A stretch of 6,908 nt of DNA from an uncultured Gammaproteobacteria bacterium (GTDB lineage Bacteria; Pseudomonadota; Gammaproteobacteria; Pseudomonadales; DT-91): positions 1 to 6,908 of the forward strand of contig CAKMZU010000189.1 of assembly GCA_929200485.1 (NCBI GenBank), read 5' to 3'. The position numbers and the translations under genes are program-made. The first letter of the stretch is position 1; each line of letters opens with the position of its first letter. Under the pieces are notes generated by a model. That model made no database searches. It saw only the letters and a program-made list of their open reading frames with translations, and had not been told where the DNA came from. Shown in pieces: positions 1-6,852 of this stretch.

Positions 1-1
1 T

Positions 2-1897
2 AAAATTCAACTAGATGGACTGTTCAAAGTCAATGAATTGAAGAGATCTTTGGATAAAAATGGCCAATATAAAATACAGAAAGCCATCAGTCTCAAAGAA
101 GGCATCGAAAAGATTTTTTCGTTTACTGCTTTCTCATTGGTTAAAGATGTATTTGGGCGGTTAATGTCGGTGATCGTTATTGTTCGAGAAGAGGTTGATA
201 TTAGGGATTTTGAAGATCAGCGCCAGCTTTCGATTCAAATGTTTGATAATACGATGGATGGCATGTTTATCACCTGTGAAGAGGGTCGAATTATCCAGGC
301 AAACAAAGCATTTGAAACTATCACAGGATTTGAAACAAAAGCGGTGACCAATGAAAAACCATCGATTCTAAGTTCTGGCTGGAACGAGATAAGCTTTCAC
401 AAGGATATTTCACCAAAAGTTAAAGAAGATGGTTACTGGCAAGGTGAAATTATGAGCCGAAGGCTTGATGGTGAAGCGTTTCAAGCTCAGGTGAGGATAT
501 CCAGTCTATTTGATAACAACGGAAATTCGTTAGGATTAATGACGATATTTCGTGATATTACGAAGACCAAAGATGATAACGAAAATATAAAAAAATTAGC
601 CTATTTCGATCCTCTAACGAATCTACCAAATCGAACATTATTTAACGATCGATTAGAACAAGCAATTAAACGCGGTAATCGATCTCGATTGTACGTTTCT
701 ATTTTATTTATTGATTTAGATGGTTTTAAGGCAATTAATGACAGCCTAGGACATGCCAATGGTGATCGTTTACTGATAGAAGTGGGTAAGCGGATAAAAA
801 ATACGATACGTAGTGATGATACGGTTGCAAGACTCGGTGGCGATGAATTTACGATAATTCTAAATGGGTTAGCCAATAAAGAGGTTGCAGAATCAGCGAC
901 CGCCCTGATCGCACAAAAAGTCGTTAAGTCCCTAAGTCAACCATTTAAATTACAAAATACGCATATTTCTATTGGTTGCAGTATTGGCATATCCATTTAT
1001 CCTGATGACAGCATTCAGCCTGATGAATTAATCAAGCATGCTGATACTGCGATGTATCATGTTAAGCAACAAGGAAAAAACGGGTATGAATTTTATCGAG
1101 AAGATTTAAGCCAATCTAAAGAGATTAAAAACAAGCTTGAGGATGATTTACTGGCAATAGATTTCGATGAAGAGTTGTCATTTGTCTTCACGCCGGGATT
1201 CAATGTTGATGAAAGTTTGAGTCATGTTGATGTTCAGCTTCAGTGGCATCATCCTGATAGAGGTAACTTAAATCAAAAATCTTTTATTGGTCAGGCAGAA
1301 GACTTAGGGTTAACAACGACCCTTGGCGATTGGGTTATTCAGTCTGCATGTCACAAGATAAAAGATGAAAAGATTTCTAAAACTATAAGGCTAACGATAC
1401 CTGTATTTGAAAGGCATTATCGAGAAGGCTATCTAACAAAATTTATCAAAAAACATATGACACAATGGAAAAATGAAATCAAGCAGTTAACCCTGATTAT
1501 ACCTTTGACACTTTTAGTGCAAGATGTGGGCTATTCCTTTGCGACTCTCTCGGAGCTTAAAGCCTTGGGTATTCGAATTGCTGTAACAGGTTTTGGCAGC
1601 GCTTCATTTTCGTTAATGTCAATGAATCGACTTCCCATTGATGAAGTGAGAGTTGAAAGTAAGTTAATTAAGCATATGAATAAGAGCAAAGATGACCAAA
1701 AATTAATCAGGGGTATCATTCAAATAGCCGATTACCTTGAATTGGATATTATCGCCGTAGGTGTTGAAAAAAAGCAGCAATTGCACAAATTACAAACGTT
1801 TTATGACCGATATGAATGCAAACAAGGGTTCTCACAACATAAGTCGATTGCTGTTGATAAAGCGAGTTTGGGTAGCATAAAGCCAAGCTTTACCTGA
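2..1897 (+). CDS. PAS-GGDEF-degenerate EAL protein, probable diguanylate cyclase (5' partial)
   Basis: Probable diguanylate cyclase making c-di-GMP from two GTP. The frame is open to the left edge, and the first possible initiator, TTG at 38, has no Shine-Dalgarno sequence and falls inside what looks like a PAS domain, so the gene starts outside the window. Numbering from that TTG, residues 1-55 look like the end of a PAS domain. A full PAS domain covers about 64-180 and ends in the typical FRDIT. GGDEF covers about 186-345, with an intact GGDEF motif at 267-271 and inhibitory I-site RSDD at 258-261, five residues upstream as usual. The EAL-like domain (about 365-610) keeps the fold-like pattern (QWHHP, FIGQAEDLGL) but lacks its catalytic motifs: EAL is DVQ at 398-400, DDFG is replaced by TGFG at 517-520, and AEGVE is AVGVE at 573-577. 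Phosphodiesterase activity is therefore unlikely. No membrane segment is visible. It ends in tandem stops TGA-TAA. The input signal is unknown. Confidence 0.9.
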   Translation, partial: KIQLDGLFKVNELKRSLDKNGQYKIQKAISLKEGIEKIFSFTAFSLVKDVFGRLMSVIVIVREEVDIRDFEDQRQLSIQMFDNTMDGMFITCEEGRIIQANKAFETITGFETKAVTNEKPSILSSGWNEISFHKDISPKVKEDGYWQGEIMSRRLDGEAFQAQVRISSLFDNNGNSLGLMTIFRDITKTKDDNENIKKLAYFDPLTNLPNRTLFNDRLEQAIKRGNRSRLYVSILFIDLDGFKAINDSLGHANGDRLLIEVGKRIKNTIRSDDTVARLGGDEFTIILNGLANKEVAESATALIAQKVVKSLSQPFKLQNTHISIGCSIGISIYPDDSIQPDELIKHADTAMYHVKQQGKNGYEFYREDLSQSKEIKNKLEDDLLAIDFDEELSFVFTPGFNVDESLSHVDVQLQWHHPDRGNLNQKSFIGQAEDLGLTTTLGDWVIQSACHKIKDEKISKTIRLTIPVFERHYREGYLTKFIKKHMTQWKNEIKQLTLIIPLTLLVQDVGYSFATLSELKALGIRIAVTGFGSASFSLMSMNRLPIDEVRVESKLIKHMNKSKDDQKLIRGIIQIADYLELDIIAVGVEKKQQLHKLQTFYDRYECKQGFSQHKSIAVDKASLGSIKPSFT

Positions 1898-1964
1898 TAA
1901 CAAACCATAAATATATATTCATACACAGACTAAGATTACGAGTTTGTAGGTTTCTCTATTTCTT

Positions 1965-1993
1965 TTGGGGCTCAACTATACTTTAGATATAAA
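1965..1993 (+). promoter_or_regulatory. Candidate sigma-70 promoter for the acidic membrane protein gene
   Basis: TTGGGG at 1965-1970 (3 of 6 to the -35 consensus), a 17-base spacer, and TATAAA at 1988-1993 (5 of 6 to the -10 consensus). Transcription would begin near 2000, giving a leader of about 98 bases. An alternative -10, TATACT at 1977-1982, lacks a good -35. The call rests only on pattern matching in AT-rich DNA. Confidence 0.3.
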
Positions 1994-1994
1994 C

Positions 1995-2025
1995 GGTTTA
2001 GTGGATAAAACAAAGACACTAAATC
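1995..2025 (+). promoter_or_regulatory. Dyad at the predicted transcription start (operator or 5' hairpin)
   Basis: TTTAGTG at 1997-2003 is perfectly inverted as CACTAAA at 2017-2023, with a 13-base loop. In RNA the stem could extend to nine pairs by G1996-U2024 and G1995-C2025. It lies just after the candidate -10 box, where either a repressor operator or a hairpin at the 5' end of the transcript would be plausible. It is not followed by a T-run, so it is not a standard terminator. Confidence 0.3.
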
Positions 2026-2087
2026 TGTCTATTTGGCCTGACTCTGGCAAGACACAGAACCCAGCCAAAAATAAGAATAATAGACTC

Positions 2088-2092
2088 AGGAG
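2088..2092 (+). promoter_or_regulatory. Shine-Dalgarno sequence that decides the start at 2098
   Basis: AGGAG is followed by GTG (2092), ATG (2095) and ATG (2098) in the same frame. The GTG overlaps the AGGAG itself and the first ATG is only two bases away, both too close. The ATG at 2098 has a spacing of five bases and is the best initiator. Confidence 0.65.
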
Positions 2093-2097
2093 TGATG

Positions 2098-3543
2098 ATG
2101 AAACCCGAACAAGATAACGCAAAAGGCGCGTATTCTAGCAGCGGTTTTAGTTTTAAGTATTCAAATGATCAAAAGCAGCCTGCTGAGACTAACCCTCCTG
2201 AAAATCCTGAAGAAATGCCGGAAAATTCGGCCGAATCTATGAATGAGTCGACGGAATATTTAAATTATCCGACGATAGATGAGCCCCCAACACCTGAAGC
2301 CAATAACTCTTATGAGCCCTTAACAGAACGAGAGATGGTTCGGCGTTTAAATTCCATGGCCAAGGAAGAGGAAACGCATTCGCAAAATCAGCTAGATGAA
2401 GAAACTGATGAGATAATCGATAACAAGATAGATGAAGAGAAGCCGGAAGAAGATACGTCATCAAATGCGGATAGACGGAGCACACCTCTACAAAATGATG
2501 GGATGTTTGAAGATCAATACATCGAACGGCCGAATAAGGATGAGAGGACTGATTACGTAAGTACAGAAACTCAGCAGCCAGATAGCCAAGAACTTATCGA
2601 GCTTGAAGAGCAAGAAGTGATAGAAGAGCCTGCACCGCTAGATGAAAGGTACCTCGAGATGCAGGCTCTGATGCTTGAATTATTAATAAGCATCAAAGAA
2701 TCTCAGGAAGAAATACCCACAGAGGCTCAAGTTGTTGATCCTTCTCAACTGCGAGAGCTCCACTCTGACGAGTTAGAATTGCAAGCGAATGAAGCAGCAA
2801 GTAGATATCAAAGATCGAAGACCGATTCACTCGAAGAAGATGGCTCATTGTGGTCAGGTTGGTTGGTGGCCTTGATAGGTATCGGGGCGCTTAGCTTGGG
2901 GTTGGGAGTTATTTGGTGGGCAGTGAGCTCAACAAAAGAAGCCGAAACAGATAAAAAAGACGATAAGGAATCATTAGACACAGACACCCAGCCTGATCTC
3001 ATTGTGCAAAAAGAAGAGCCTAACCTGATCGAAGCAGAACAAACGGATAACGAGATAACTGATGAACTGACAAGCGATGCCAGTGAAGATACGCCAACAG
3101 AAGAAGAAAACGCTAAGCCTACCTCTAAAAATATTGAGATAACACTCGAGGGTGATTCTCCTTATATTATCGGTAAAGAAGGTTTCCACTTTGATGACAA
3201 AGACAATGACCCAATGAGGGGGTTTGTGATCAAGTCCGTCCCTGATGAAGGTGAGATTTCTGCAAAAGGTGAGATAGTGACGAAAGAAACCTTCTATAAA
3301 ATGCAGAGTATTGATGAAATTGATGATCTTGACTTGACGTATGCTCTGACATCAGATGAGTCAGCAGGGGTATTGGAGTTTGCTTTTGTCAGTGGGACAA
3401 GCGTTGTTAATCAACAGTTTAGCGAAAATTATCAAATAAGCTTTGAGCGAAGCGATACATCAGTCCAGGCGGGCCCAGCCTATTCATTGGATTTTGACAT
3501 GAATGATCTTCAGAGCCTCCCTGCCCTGTATTATCTCATTTAG
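2098..3543 (+). CDS. Hypothetical acidic single-pass membrane protein with cadherin-like C-terminal domain
   Basis: I do not recognise a named family. The 481-residue product has three parts. Residues 1-250 are low complexity, rich in Glu, Asp, Pro, Asn, Ser and Gln, and probably disordered, except for a likely amphipathic helix at about 180-203. Residues 251-276 form one strongly hydrophobic membrane helix framed by Trp (WSGW at the start, IWWAV at the end). Residues 277-344 are a second acidic linker. Residues 345-481 form a compact-looking domain with the pattern FHFDDKDNDPM at 363-373, then a Pro..G turn and a G.LEFAF strand. This resembles cadherin-like repeat modules of large surface and type I-secreted proteins. 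There is no N-terminal signal peptide, so the helix probably acts as an internal anchor. Arg/Lys just before it hint at N-in topology with a periplasmic C-terminal domain, but Lys also follows it, so topology is uncertain. It ends in hydrophobic ALYYLI. Confidence is high that it is a gene, low on function. Confidence 0.85.
   Translation: MKPEQDNAKGAYSSSGFSFKYSNDQKQPAETNPPENPEEMPENSAESMNESTEYLNYPTIDEPPTPEANNSYEPLTEREMVRRLNSMAKEEETHSQNQLDEETDEIIDNKIDEEKPEEDTSSNADRRSTPLQNDGMFEDQYIERPNKDERTDYVSTETQQPDSQELIELEEQEVIEEPAPLDERYLEMQALMLELLISIKESQEEIPTEAQVVDPSQLRELHSDELELQANEAASRYQRSKTDSLEEDGSLWSGWLVALIGIGALSLGLGVIWWAVSSTKEAETDKKDDKESLDTDTQPDLIVQKEEPNLIEAEQTDNEITDELTSDASEDTPTEEENAKPTSKNIEITLEGDSPYIIGKEGFHFDDKDNDPMRGFVIKSVPDEGEISAKGEIVTKETFYKMQSIDEIDDLDLTYALTSDESAGVLEFAFVSGTSVVNQQFSENYQISFERSDTSVQAGPAYSLDFDMNDLQSLPALYYLI
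2848..2925 (+). other. Transmembrane helix of the acidic membrane protein
   Basis: Encodes 26 residues (251-276 of the product), from LWSGW to IWWAV, made almost only of Leu, Val, Ile, Ala, Gly and Trp with no charge, flanked on both sides by long charged regions. It is the only membrane-spanning candidate in this protein. The Trp residues at both ends fit membrane-interface positions. Confidence 0.85.
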
Positions 3544-3552
3544 TGCAATTGT

Positions 3553-4947
3553 TTAGCGTGTCTCAAGGTGTTTCAATGCATTTTTTGCTTGGAAAACCAC
3601 TTGTGCTGGTGCTGTCCCCCCAAGGTGATCGCGGGCTTTAACAGAGCCTTCAAGGGTTAATATCTCGAATACATCTTCGTCAATAGCATCAGAAAACTGA
3701 CGTAGTTCAGCTAAGGATAACTCGGATAAATCTTTGTTTTGTTCGATAGCGTAAGCAACCGATGAGCCAACAATTTCGTGCGCATCACGGAAAGGAATAT
3801 TCTTAACAACCAGGTAGTCAGCCAAGTCTGTGGCGGTTGCAAAGCCTTTTTTGGCAGCTGCCAGCATATTTTGTGCTTTAGGCGTTACCGCCGGCATCAT
3901 ATCAGCAAAGGCTAAAAGACAGTTTTTTATGGTATCAATGCAGTCGAAAAGAGGTTCTTTATCTTCCTGGTTGTCTTTGTTGTAGGCCAGAGGCTGGCTT
4001 TTCATTAGCACTAACAGTGAAGTTAAATGTCCAAATATGCGCCCGCTTTTACCACGGATTAATTCGGGTACGTCAGGATTTTTCTTTTGTGGCATGATGG
4101 ATGAGCCGGTGCAAAAGCGATCAGGCAAGTCAATAAAATCAAATTGCGCGGAAGTCCATAGAATCAACTCTTCAGAAAAACGCGATAAATGCATCATCAG
4201 TATGCTGGCAAAGGCGTTGAACTCAATAGCAAAGTCACGATCGCTAACGGAGTCTAACGAGTTGTTGGTCGGTCTTTCAAAGCCCAATAATTCGGCGGTT
4301 AGCTCACGGTCAATGGGGTAGGTTGTCCCTGCAAGCGCAGCGGCGCCTAATGGTGATTGGTTAAGCCTTGCCCGACAGTCTTGCAATCTGCCGTAGTCGC
4401 GCTCAATCATTTCATACCAGGCTAGAAGATGATGCCCAAAGGTAACAGGTTGCGCAGTTTGTAAGTGTGTGAAACCTGGCATGATGACATCTGCATGTTT
4501 TTGAGCCTGTTCCGCCAAGGCTTTTTGCCACCGAGTTCGTAGCAGGGTAATGTCGTCGATTTCATCCCGAACATAAAGCCTTATATCGGTTGCAACCTGA
4601 TCATTGCGAGATCTGCCAGTATGCAGTTTTTTACCTGTGATGCCTATCTTGTCGGTAAGGCGTTTTTCAATATTCATATGAATATCTTCAAGCTCAACCG
4701 TCCATTGTACTTCGCCTGATAAAACTTCTTCTTTGATTTCGCTTAAGCCTTTTTGGATTTGTGTGAGTTCATCCGCAGTTAAGACTTTGGCTTTAGTCAG
4801 CATCTCGGCGTGGGCTAATGAGCCTTGAATATCTTGTAAGGCTAATCGCTGATCAAATTGAATGGATGAGGTGAACTCTGCAACAAAAGCGTCAGTGGCC
4901 TCTTTGAAACGACCCCCCCACATACTTGACTCTTTTTTATCGCTCAT
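3553..4947 (-). CDS. argH: Argininosuccinate lyase
   Basis: Cytoplasmic enzyme of the last step of arginine biosynthesis, splitting argininosuccinate into arginine and fumarate; members of the fumarase/aspartase superfamily act as homotetramers. The 464 residues are full length for the family. Visible signatures are HTGRSRNDQ at 109-117, [10 protein letters not shown] at 158-167 with the conserved Thr160-His161, and the superfamily signature [11 protein letters not shown] at 281-291, whose serine (282 or 283) is the expected catalytic residue in the flexible loop. The N-terminal MWGGRF is also typical. The start ATG is supported by GAGG (4955-4958 on this strand) seven bases upstream. The gene is convergent with the acidic membrane protein gene (9-base gap) and divergent from the kinase gene (124-base gap), as in Pseudomonas. 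No clear ARG box was found upstream. Identification is secure. Confidence 0.98.
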   Translation of the reverse strand: MSDKKESSMWGGRFKEATDAFVAEFTSSIQFDQRLALQDIQGSLAHAEMLTKAKVLTADELTQIQKGLSEIKEEVLSGEVQWTVELEDIHMNIEKRLTDKIGITGKKLHTGRSRNDQVATDIRLYVRDEIDDITLLRTRWQKALAEQAQKHADVIMPGFTHLQTAQPVTFGHHLLAWYEMIERDYGRLQDCRARLNQSPLGAAALAGTTYPIDRELTAELLGFERPTNNSLDSVSDRDFAIEFNAFASILMMHLSRFSEELILWTSAQFDFIDLPDRFCTGSSIMPQKKNPDVPELIRGKSGRIFGHLTSLLVLMKSQPLAYNKDNQEDKEPLFDCIDTIKNCLLAFADMMPAVTPKAQNMLAAAKKGFATATDLADYLVVKNIPFRDAHEIVGSSVAYAIEQNKDLSELSLAELRQFSDAIDEDVFEILTLEGSVKARDHLGGTAPAQVVFQAKNALKHLETR

Positions 4948-5023
4948 CTTTTTTCCTCAGGTGTTTTCAAAGTGCTTCACAAAATTATTCAGAGCAAAGT
5001 CTGTTTGCTACGATTTGCCCATG

Positions 5024-5038
5024 AATTATTGAATAATT
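5024..5038. promoter_or_regulatory. AT-rich palindrome, possible operator
   Basis: AATTATT and AATAATT flank a central G, a perfect 7-bp inverted repeat. The longer half-site AATTATTCA recurs at 4983-4991 and is inverted at 5030-5038. The position between divergent genes suits a regulator site, but AT-rich DNA gives such palindromes by chance and no known factor is matched. Confidence 0.3.
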
Positions 5039-5059
5039 ACCGTTTTATCTGGGTATTAT
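5029..5059 (+). promoter_or_regulatory. Weak promoter candidate for the kinase-regulator operon
   Basis: TTGAAT at 5029-5034 (4 of 6) and TATTAT at 5054-5059 (5 of 6) are separated by 19 bases, longer than ideal. If real, transcription would begin near 5066, only about six bases before the ATG at 5072, giving an almost leaderless message. This would fit the lack of a Shine-Dalgarno sequence there. Confidence 0.2.
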
Positions 5060-5071
5060 CCTTTATTCTCA

Positions 5072-6136
5072 ATGACTATGCTATTGCGCCGTCAAAAAGC
5101 CATCCAGCTCAAAGGAGCCGATATTCTTCCGGACCTATCAACTAATCAAGCGTTGATGGTACTGATGGCGCTTGCGCAAATTGTCGTTGTTATGGACAGA
5201 TTGCTATCGCAAGGGCCAATACTTGATTGGGAGTCGATTGGTCTAACAACGCTCTATGTGCAGTGGCAGGCTTTAAGCTCCGCACTGGTGTTGTCACTCA
5301 TCCGCCCTATTCTGGCTAAATTTAATGATATTGTTGCACTTTGGGTCGCTTTTGGATTTTTAGTGGCCTTAGCTTTTCTTATTAGCGTGAGTGTTCAGTT
5401 TTTAAGTGTCTGGTGGCTGTTGTCGGAAGTGAGTGCGTTAGATTGGCGTTTTGTTAAGAAAAATACACTATTGAGTGCCATTTTGATTGGTATGGCTTTG
5501 CACTACATGTATTTGCAAAGGCGTTTGATTATTCAACACAAAGCGGAAGTGGATGCCAGGCTTTTGGCTTTACAGGCAAAAATGAAACCGCATTTTTTAT
5601 TTAATAGTTTAAATTCGGTTGCTCAATTAATTTATCAAAAACCCCAACAGGCGGAAGATATGCTGGTAGATTTGTCCCAACTGCTTAGAGCTAGCCTGGG
5701 TAATGATTCTGCGGATTCGAGCATCGAAGAAGAATGGGCGCTTTGCGAACATTATCTCTCCATTGAAAAACATCGTCTGGATAAGCGACTTGAGTGGTCA
5801 TTTGATTTTTCCAACTGTAATTTAACCTTACCTATGCTGAGACTGTCGCTTCAACCTCTGATAGAAAATGCGGTTTATCATGGTATCCAAATGATTGCTG
5901 AAGGCGGTGAAATTCGAGTGAAAGGCATAAGCTTTGGCACGCAAGTAACTATCGTTGTTGAAAATAGCGTAAATCATTCAAAAGATACCTCTCACAAAGG
6001 TCAACAAATGGCACTGAAGAATCTTCAACAACGTCTAAAGCGCCGATTCGGAATTCATTCATCACTGTCTGAAGCGCATTTAGGGCGACTCTATCAGGTG
6101 ACTTTAGTCTATGACGTCAAAGGAGCGAAAGTATGA
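5072..6136 (+). CDS. algZ: LytS/AlgZ-family membrane sensor histidine kinase
   Basis: Membrane kinase expected to phosphorylate the regulator encoded just downstream. The 354 residues hold about four hydrophobic segments in the first 150 residues (near 27-45, 57-78, 86-112 and 132-149). The His_kinase domain of the LytS/AlgZ type follows, with the phosphoacceptor region LQAKMKPHFLFNSLNSV at 167-183 (His174), the ATP-binding N-box LQPLIENAVYHG at 260-271 (Asn266) and a reduced glycine box KGQQMALKNLQQRL at 309-322. The motif ILPDL at 18-22 before the first helix resembles AlgZ N termini and supports this start, although no Shine-Dalgarno sequence precedes the ATG; ATG 5078 is an alternative. 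Its stop overlaps the regulator start. Divergence from argH matches the Pseudomonas algZ (fimS) locus. The symbol is by homology and synteny; the controlled traits in this organism are unknown. Confidence 0.9.
   Translation: MTMLLRRQKAIQLKGADILPDLSTNQALMVLMALAQIVVVMDRLLSQGPILDWESIGLTTLYVQWQALSSALVLSLIRPILAKFNDIVALWVAFGFLVALAFLISVSVQFLSVWWLLSEVSALDWRFVKKNTLLSAILIGMALHYMYLQRRLIIQHKAEVDARLLALQAKMKPHFLFNSLNSVAQLIYQKPQQAEDMLVDLSQLLRASLGNDSADSSIEEEWALCEHYLSIEKHRLDKRLEWSFDFSNCNLTLPMLRLSLQPLIENAVYHGIQMIAEGGEIRVKGISFGTQVTIVVENSVNHSKDTSHKGQQMALKNLQQRLKRRFGIHSSLSEAHLGRLYQVTLVYDVKGAKV
6119..6125 (+). promoter_or_regulatory. Strong Shine-Dalgarno sequence for algR inside the end of algZ
   Basis: AAAGGAG lies seven bases before the ATG at 6133, which overlaps the kinase stop as ATGA. 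This selects ATG 6133 over the next ATG at 6136 and points to translational coupling. It contrasts with the missing Shine-Dalgarno sequence of the first gene of the operon. Confidence 0.75.
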
Positions 6137-6852
6137 TGTCGTCCTTAGCGTTATTGGTTGTTGATGATGAGCCTTTGGCACGAAACCGCTTGATAAGGTT
6201 GTTAAAAGATTTAGGCTACGGGCAAATTGATGAGGCCAGTTCCGCAGCCGATGCTAGAAATCAAATAAAGTCACAAGCTATGGATATCGTATTTCTAGAT
6301 GTTCGCATGCCAGAAGAAGACGGGTTGAGTCTTGCTAAAAGCTTGCAGGCGTTGGATAGCCCTCCTTCGGTTATTTTTACAACGGCTTACGATGAATATG
6401 CTCTGCCTGCGTTTGATGTATTTGCAGCCGGTTTTTTATTAAAGCCCATTGATAAACATCGCTTAGAAAGAGTACTTGAGCGAATTGCCAATAAGCTTGA
6501 GACGCAACGCCAGCCAGAGCGAAACTTGCGTTTGCGTTGCCAAATGAAAGGTGCAACCGTGTATTTGCCTATTGAAAGTATTCGTCTGTTTCAAGCAGAG
6601 GATAAGTATGTGGTGATTCATTCCACTGAAGGGGTAGGCTTAACGGATAAAAGCCTCAAGCAACTCGATGATGAATTCGCAGATTCTCTGCTGAGAATAC
6701 ATCGAAATGCACTGGTCAATAAAGACTTTTTATCGGGGTTAAAAAAGGTCGCCAATGAAACCCATTTATTGTTAAGCGAGTGTGATGTGACACCAACAGT
6801 CAGTCGACGTTTTTTGCCTTCTGTAAAGAAAGCCCTTACCTCACTGGCCTGA
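6133..6852 (+). CDS. algR: AlgR-family LytTR response regulator
   Basis: Cytoplasmic DNA-binding response regulator, partner of the kinase encoded immediately upstream. The 239 residues match the family's usual length. The receiver domain covers about 5-120, with the acidic pair Asp11-Asp12, phosphoacceptor Asp56 in FLDVRMP, Thr83/Thr84 in FTTAYDEYA and Lys104 in LLKPID. The LytTR DNA-binding domain covers about 131-236, with the typical FQAEDKYV at 153-160 and RIHRNALVN at 188-196. All residues needed for phosphorylation are present. The kinase and regulator genes overlap by four bases, so they are one operon. In Pseudomonas the orthologue activates alginate and type IV pilus genes; whether it does so here is inference. 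No terminator is seen directly after it. Confidence 0.93.
   Translation: MMSSLALLVVDDEPLARNRLIRLLKDLGYGQIDEASSAADARNQIKSQAMDIVFLDVRMPEEDGLSLAKSLQALDSPPSVIFTTAYDEYALPAFDVFAAGFLLKPIDKHRLERVLERIANKLETQRQPERNLRLRCQMKGATVYLPIESIRLFQAEDKYVVIHSTEGVGLTDKSLKQLDDEFADSLLRIHRNALVNKDFLSGLKKVANETHLLLSECDVTPTVSRRFLPSVKKALTSLA

Larger units (their letters stand above)
1898..2097. other. Intergenic region and leader of the acidic membrane protein gene
   Basis: About 200 bases with no credible reading frame. It separates two plus-strand genes. There is no clear GC-rich hairpin followed by a T-run after the first gene; the only nearby element is a T-rich stretch at 1951-1966, with a weak 6-bp inverted repeat (ACAAAC at 1900-1905, GTTTGT at 1942-1947) before it. 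The right half carries a candidate promoter, a dyad and a Shine-Dalgarno sequence, listed separately. A further inverted repeat, TTTGGC at 2032-2037 with GCCAAA at 2064-2069, lies in the presumed leader. The size and the promoter-like content suggest the downstream gene is transcribed on its own. Confidence 0.6.
4948..5071. promoter_or_regulatory. Divergent argH / algZ promoter region
   Basis: A 124-base AT-rich gap that must carry the start signals for argH on the minus strand and the kinase-regulator operon on the plus strand. It contains the argH Shine-Dalgarno sequence at 4955-4958, an AT-rich palindrome at 5024-5038 and a weak plus-strand promoter candidate. I found no convincing -35/-10 pair for argH. 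Confidence 0.6.

Noticed and set aside
38..40. TTG as the start codon of the first gene
   Set aside because: The frame continues open to the left edge, there is no Shine-Dalgarno sequence before the TTG, and the residues around it look like the interior of a PAS domain. The gene is treated as 5' partial.
601..876. Minus-strand open frame opposite the GGDEF domain
   Set aside because: Lies wholly inside a well-supported domain on the other strand and its translation resembles no protein family.
2092..2097. GTG 2092 or ATG 2095 as the start of the membrane protein gene
   Set aside because: GTG overlaps the AGGAG and ATG 2095 is two bases from it. ATG 2098 has a workable spacing of five bases.
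2098..2190. N-terminal signal peptide on the acidic membrane protein
   Set aside because: The first 30 residues are polar and charged, with no hydrophobic core; the only hydrophobic segment is internal at 251-276.
2237..3189. Minus-strand open frames opposite the acidic protein gene (2237-2485, 2808-3002, 2974-3189)
   Set aside because: They arise because Glu/Asp/Lys-rich coding DNA gives few stops on the complement. They overlap each other or the real gene and have no start signals.
4037..4321. Plus-strand open frame opposite argH
   Set aside because: It is antisense to the argH catalytic core, which is certain, and has no recognisable product.
5021..5038. ArgR-binding ARG box upstream of argH
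   Set aside because: The first half TGAAT fits, but the second half reads GAATA where ATTCA is needed, so the dyad is not the ARG box type.
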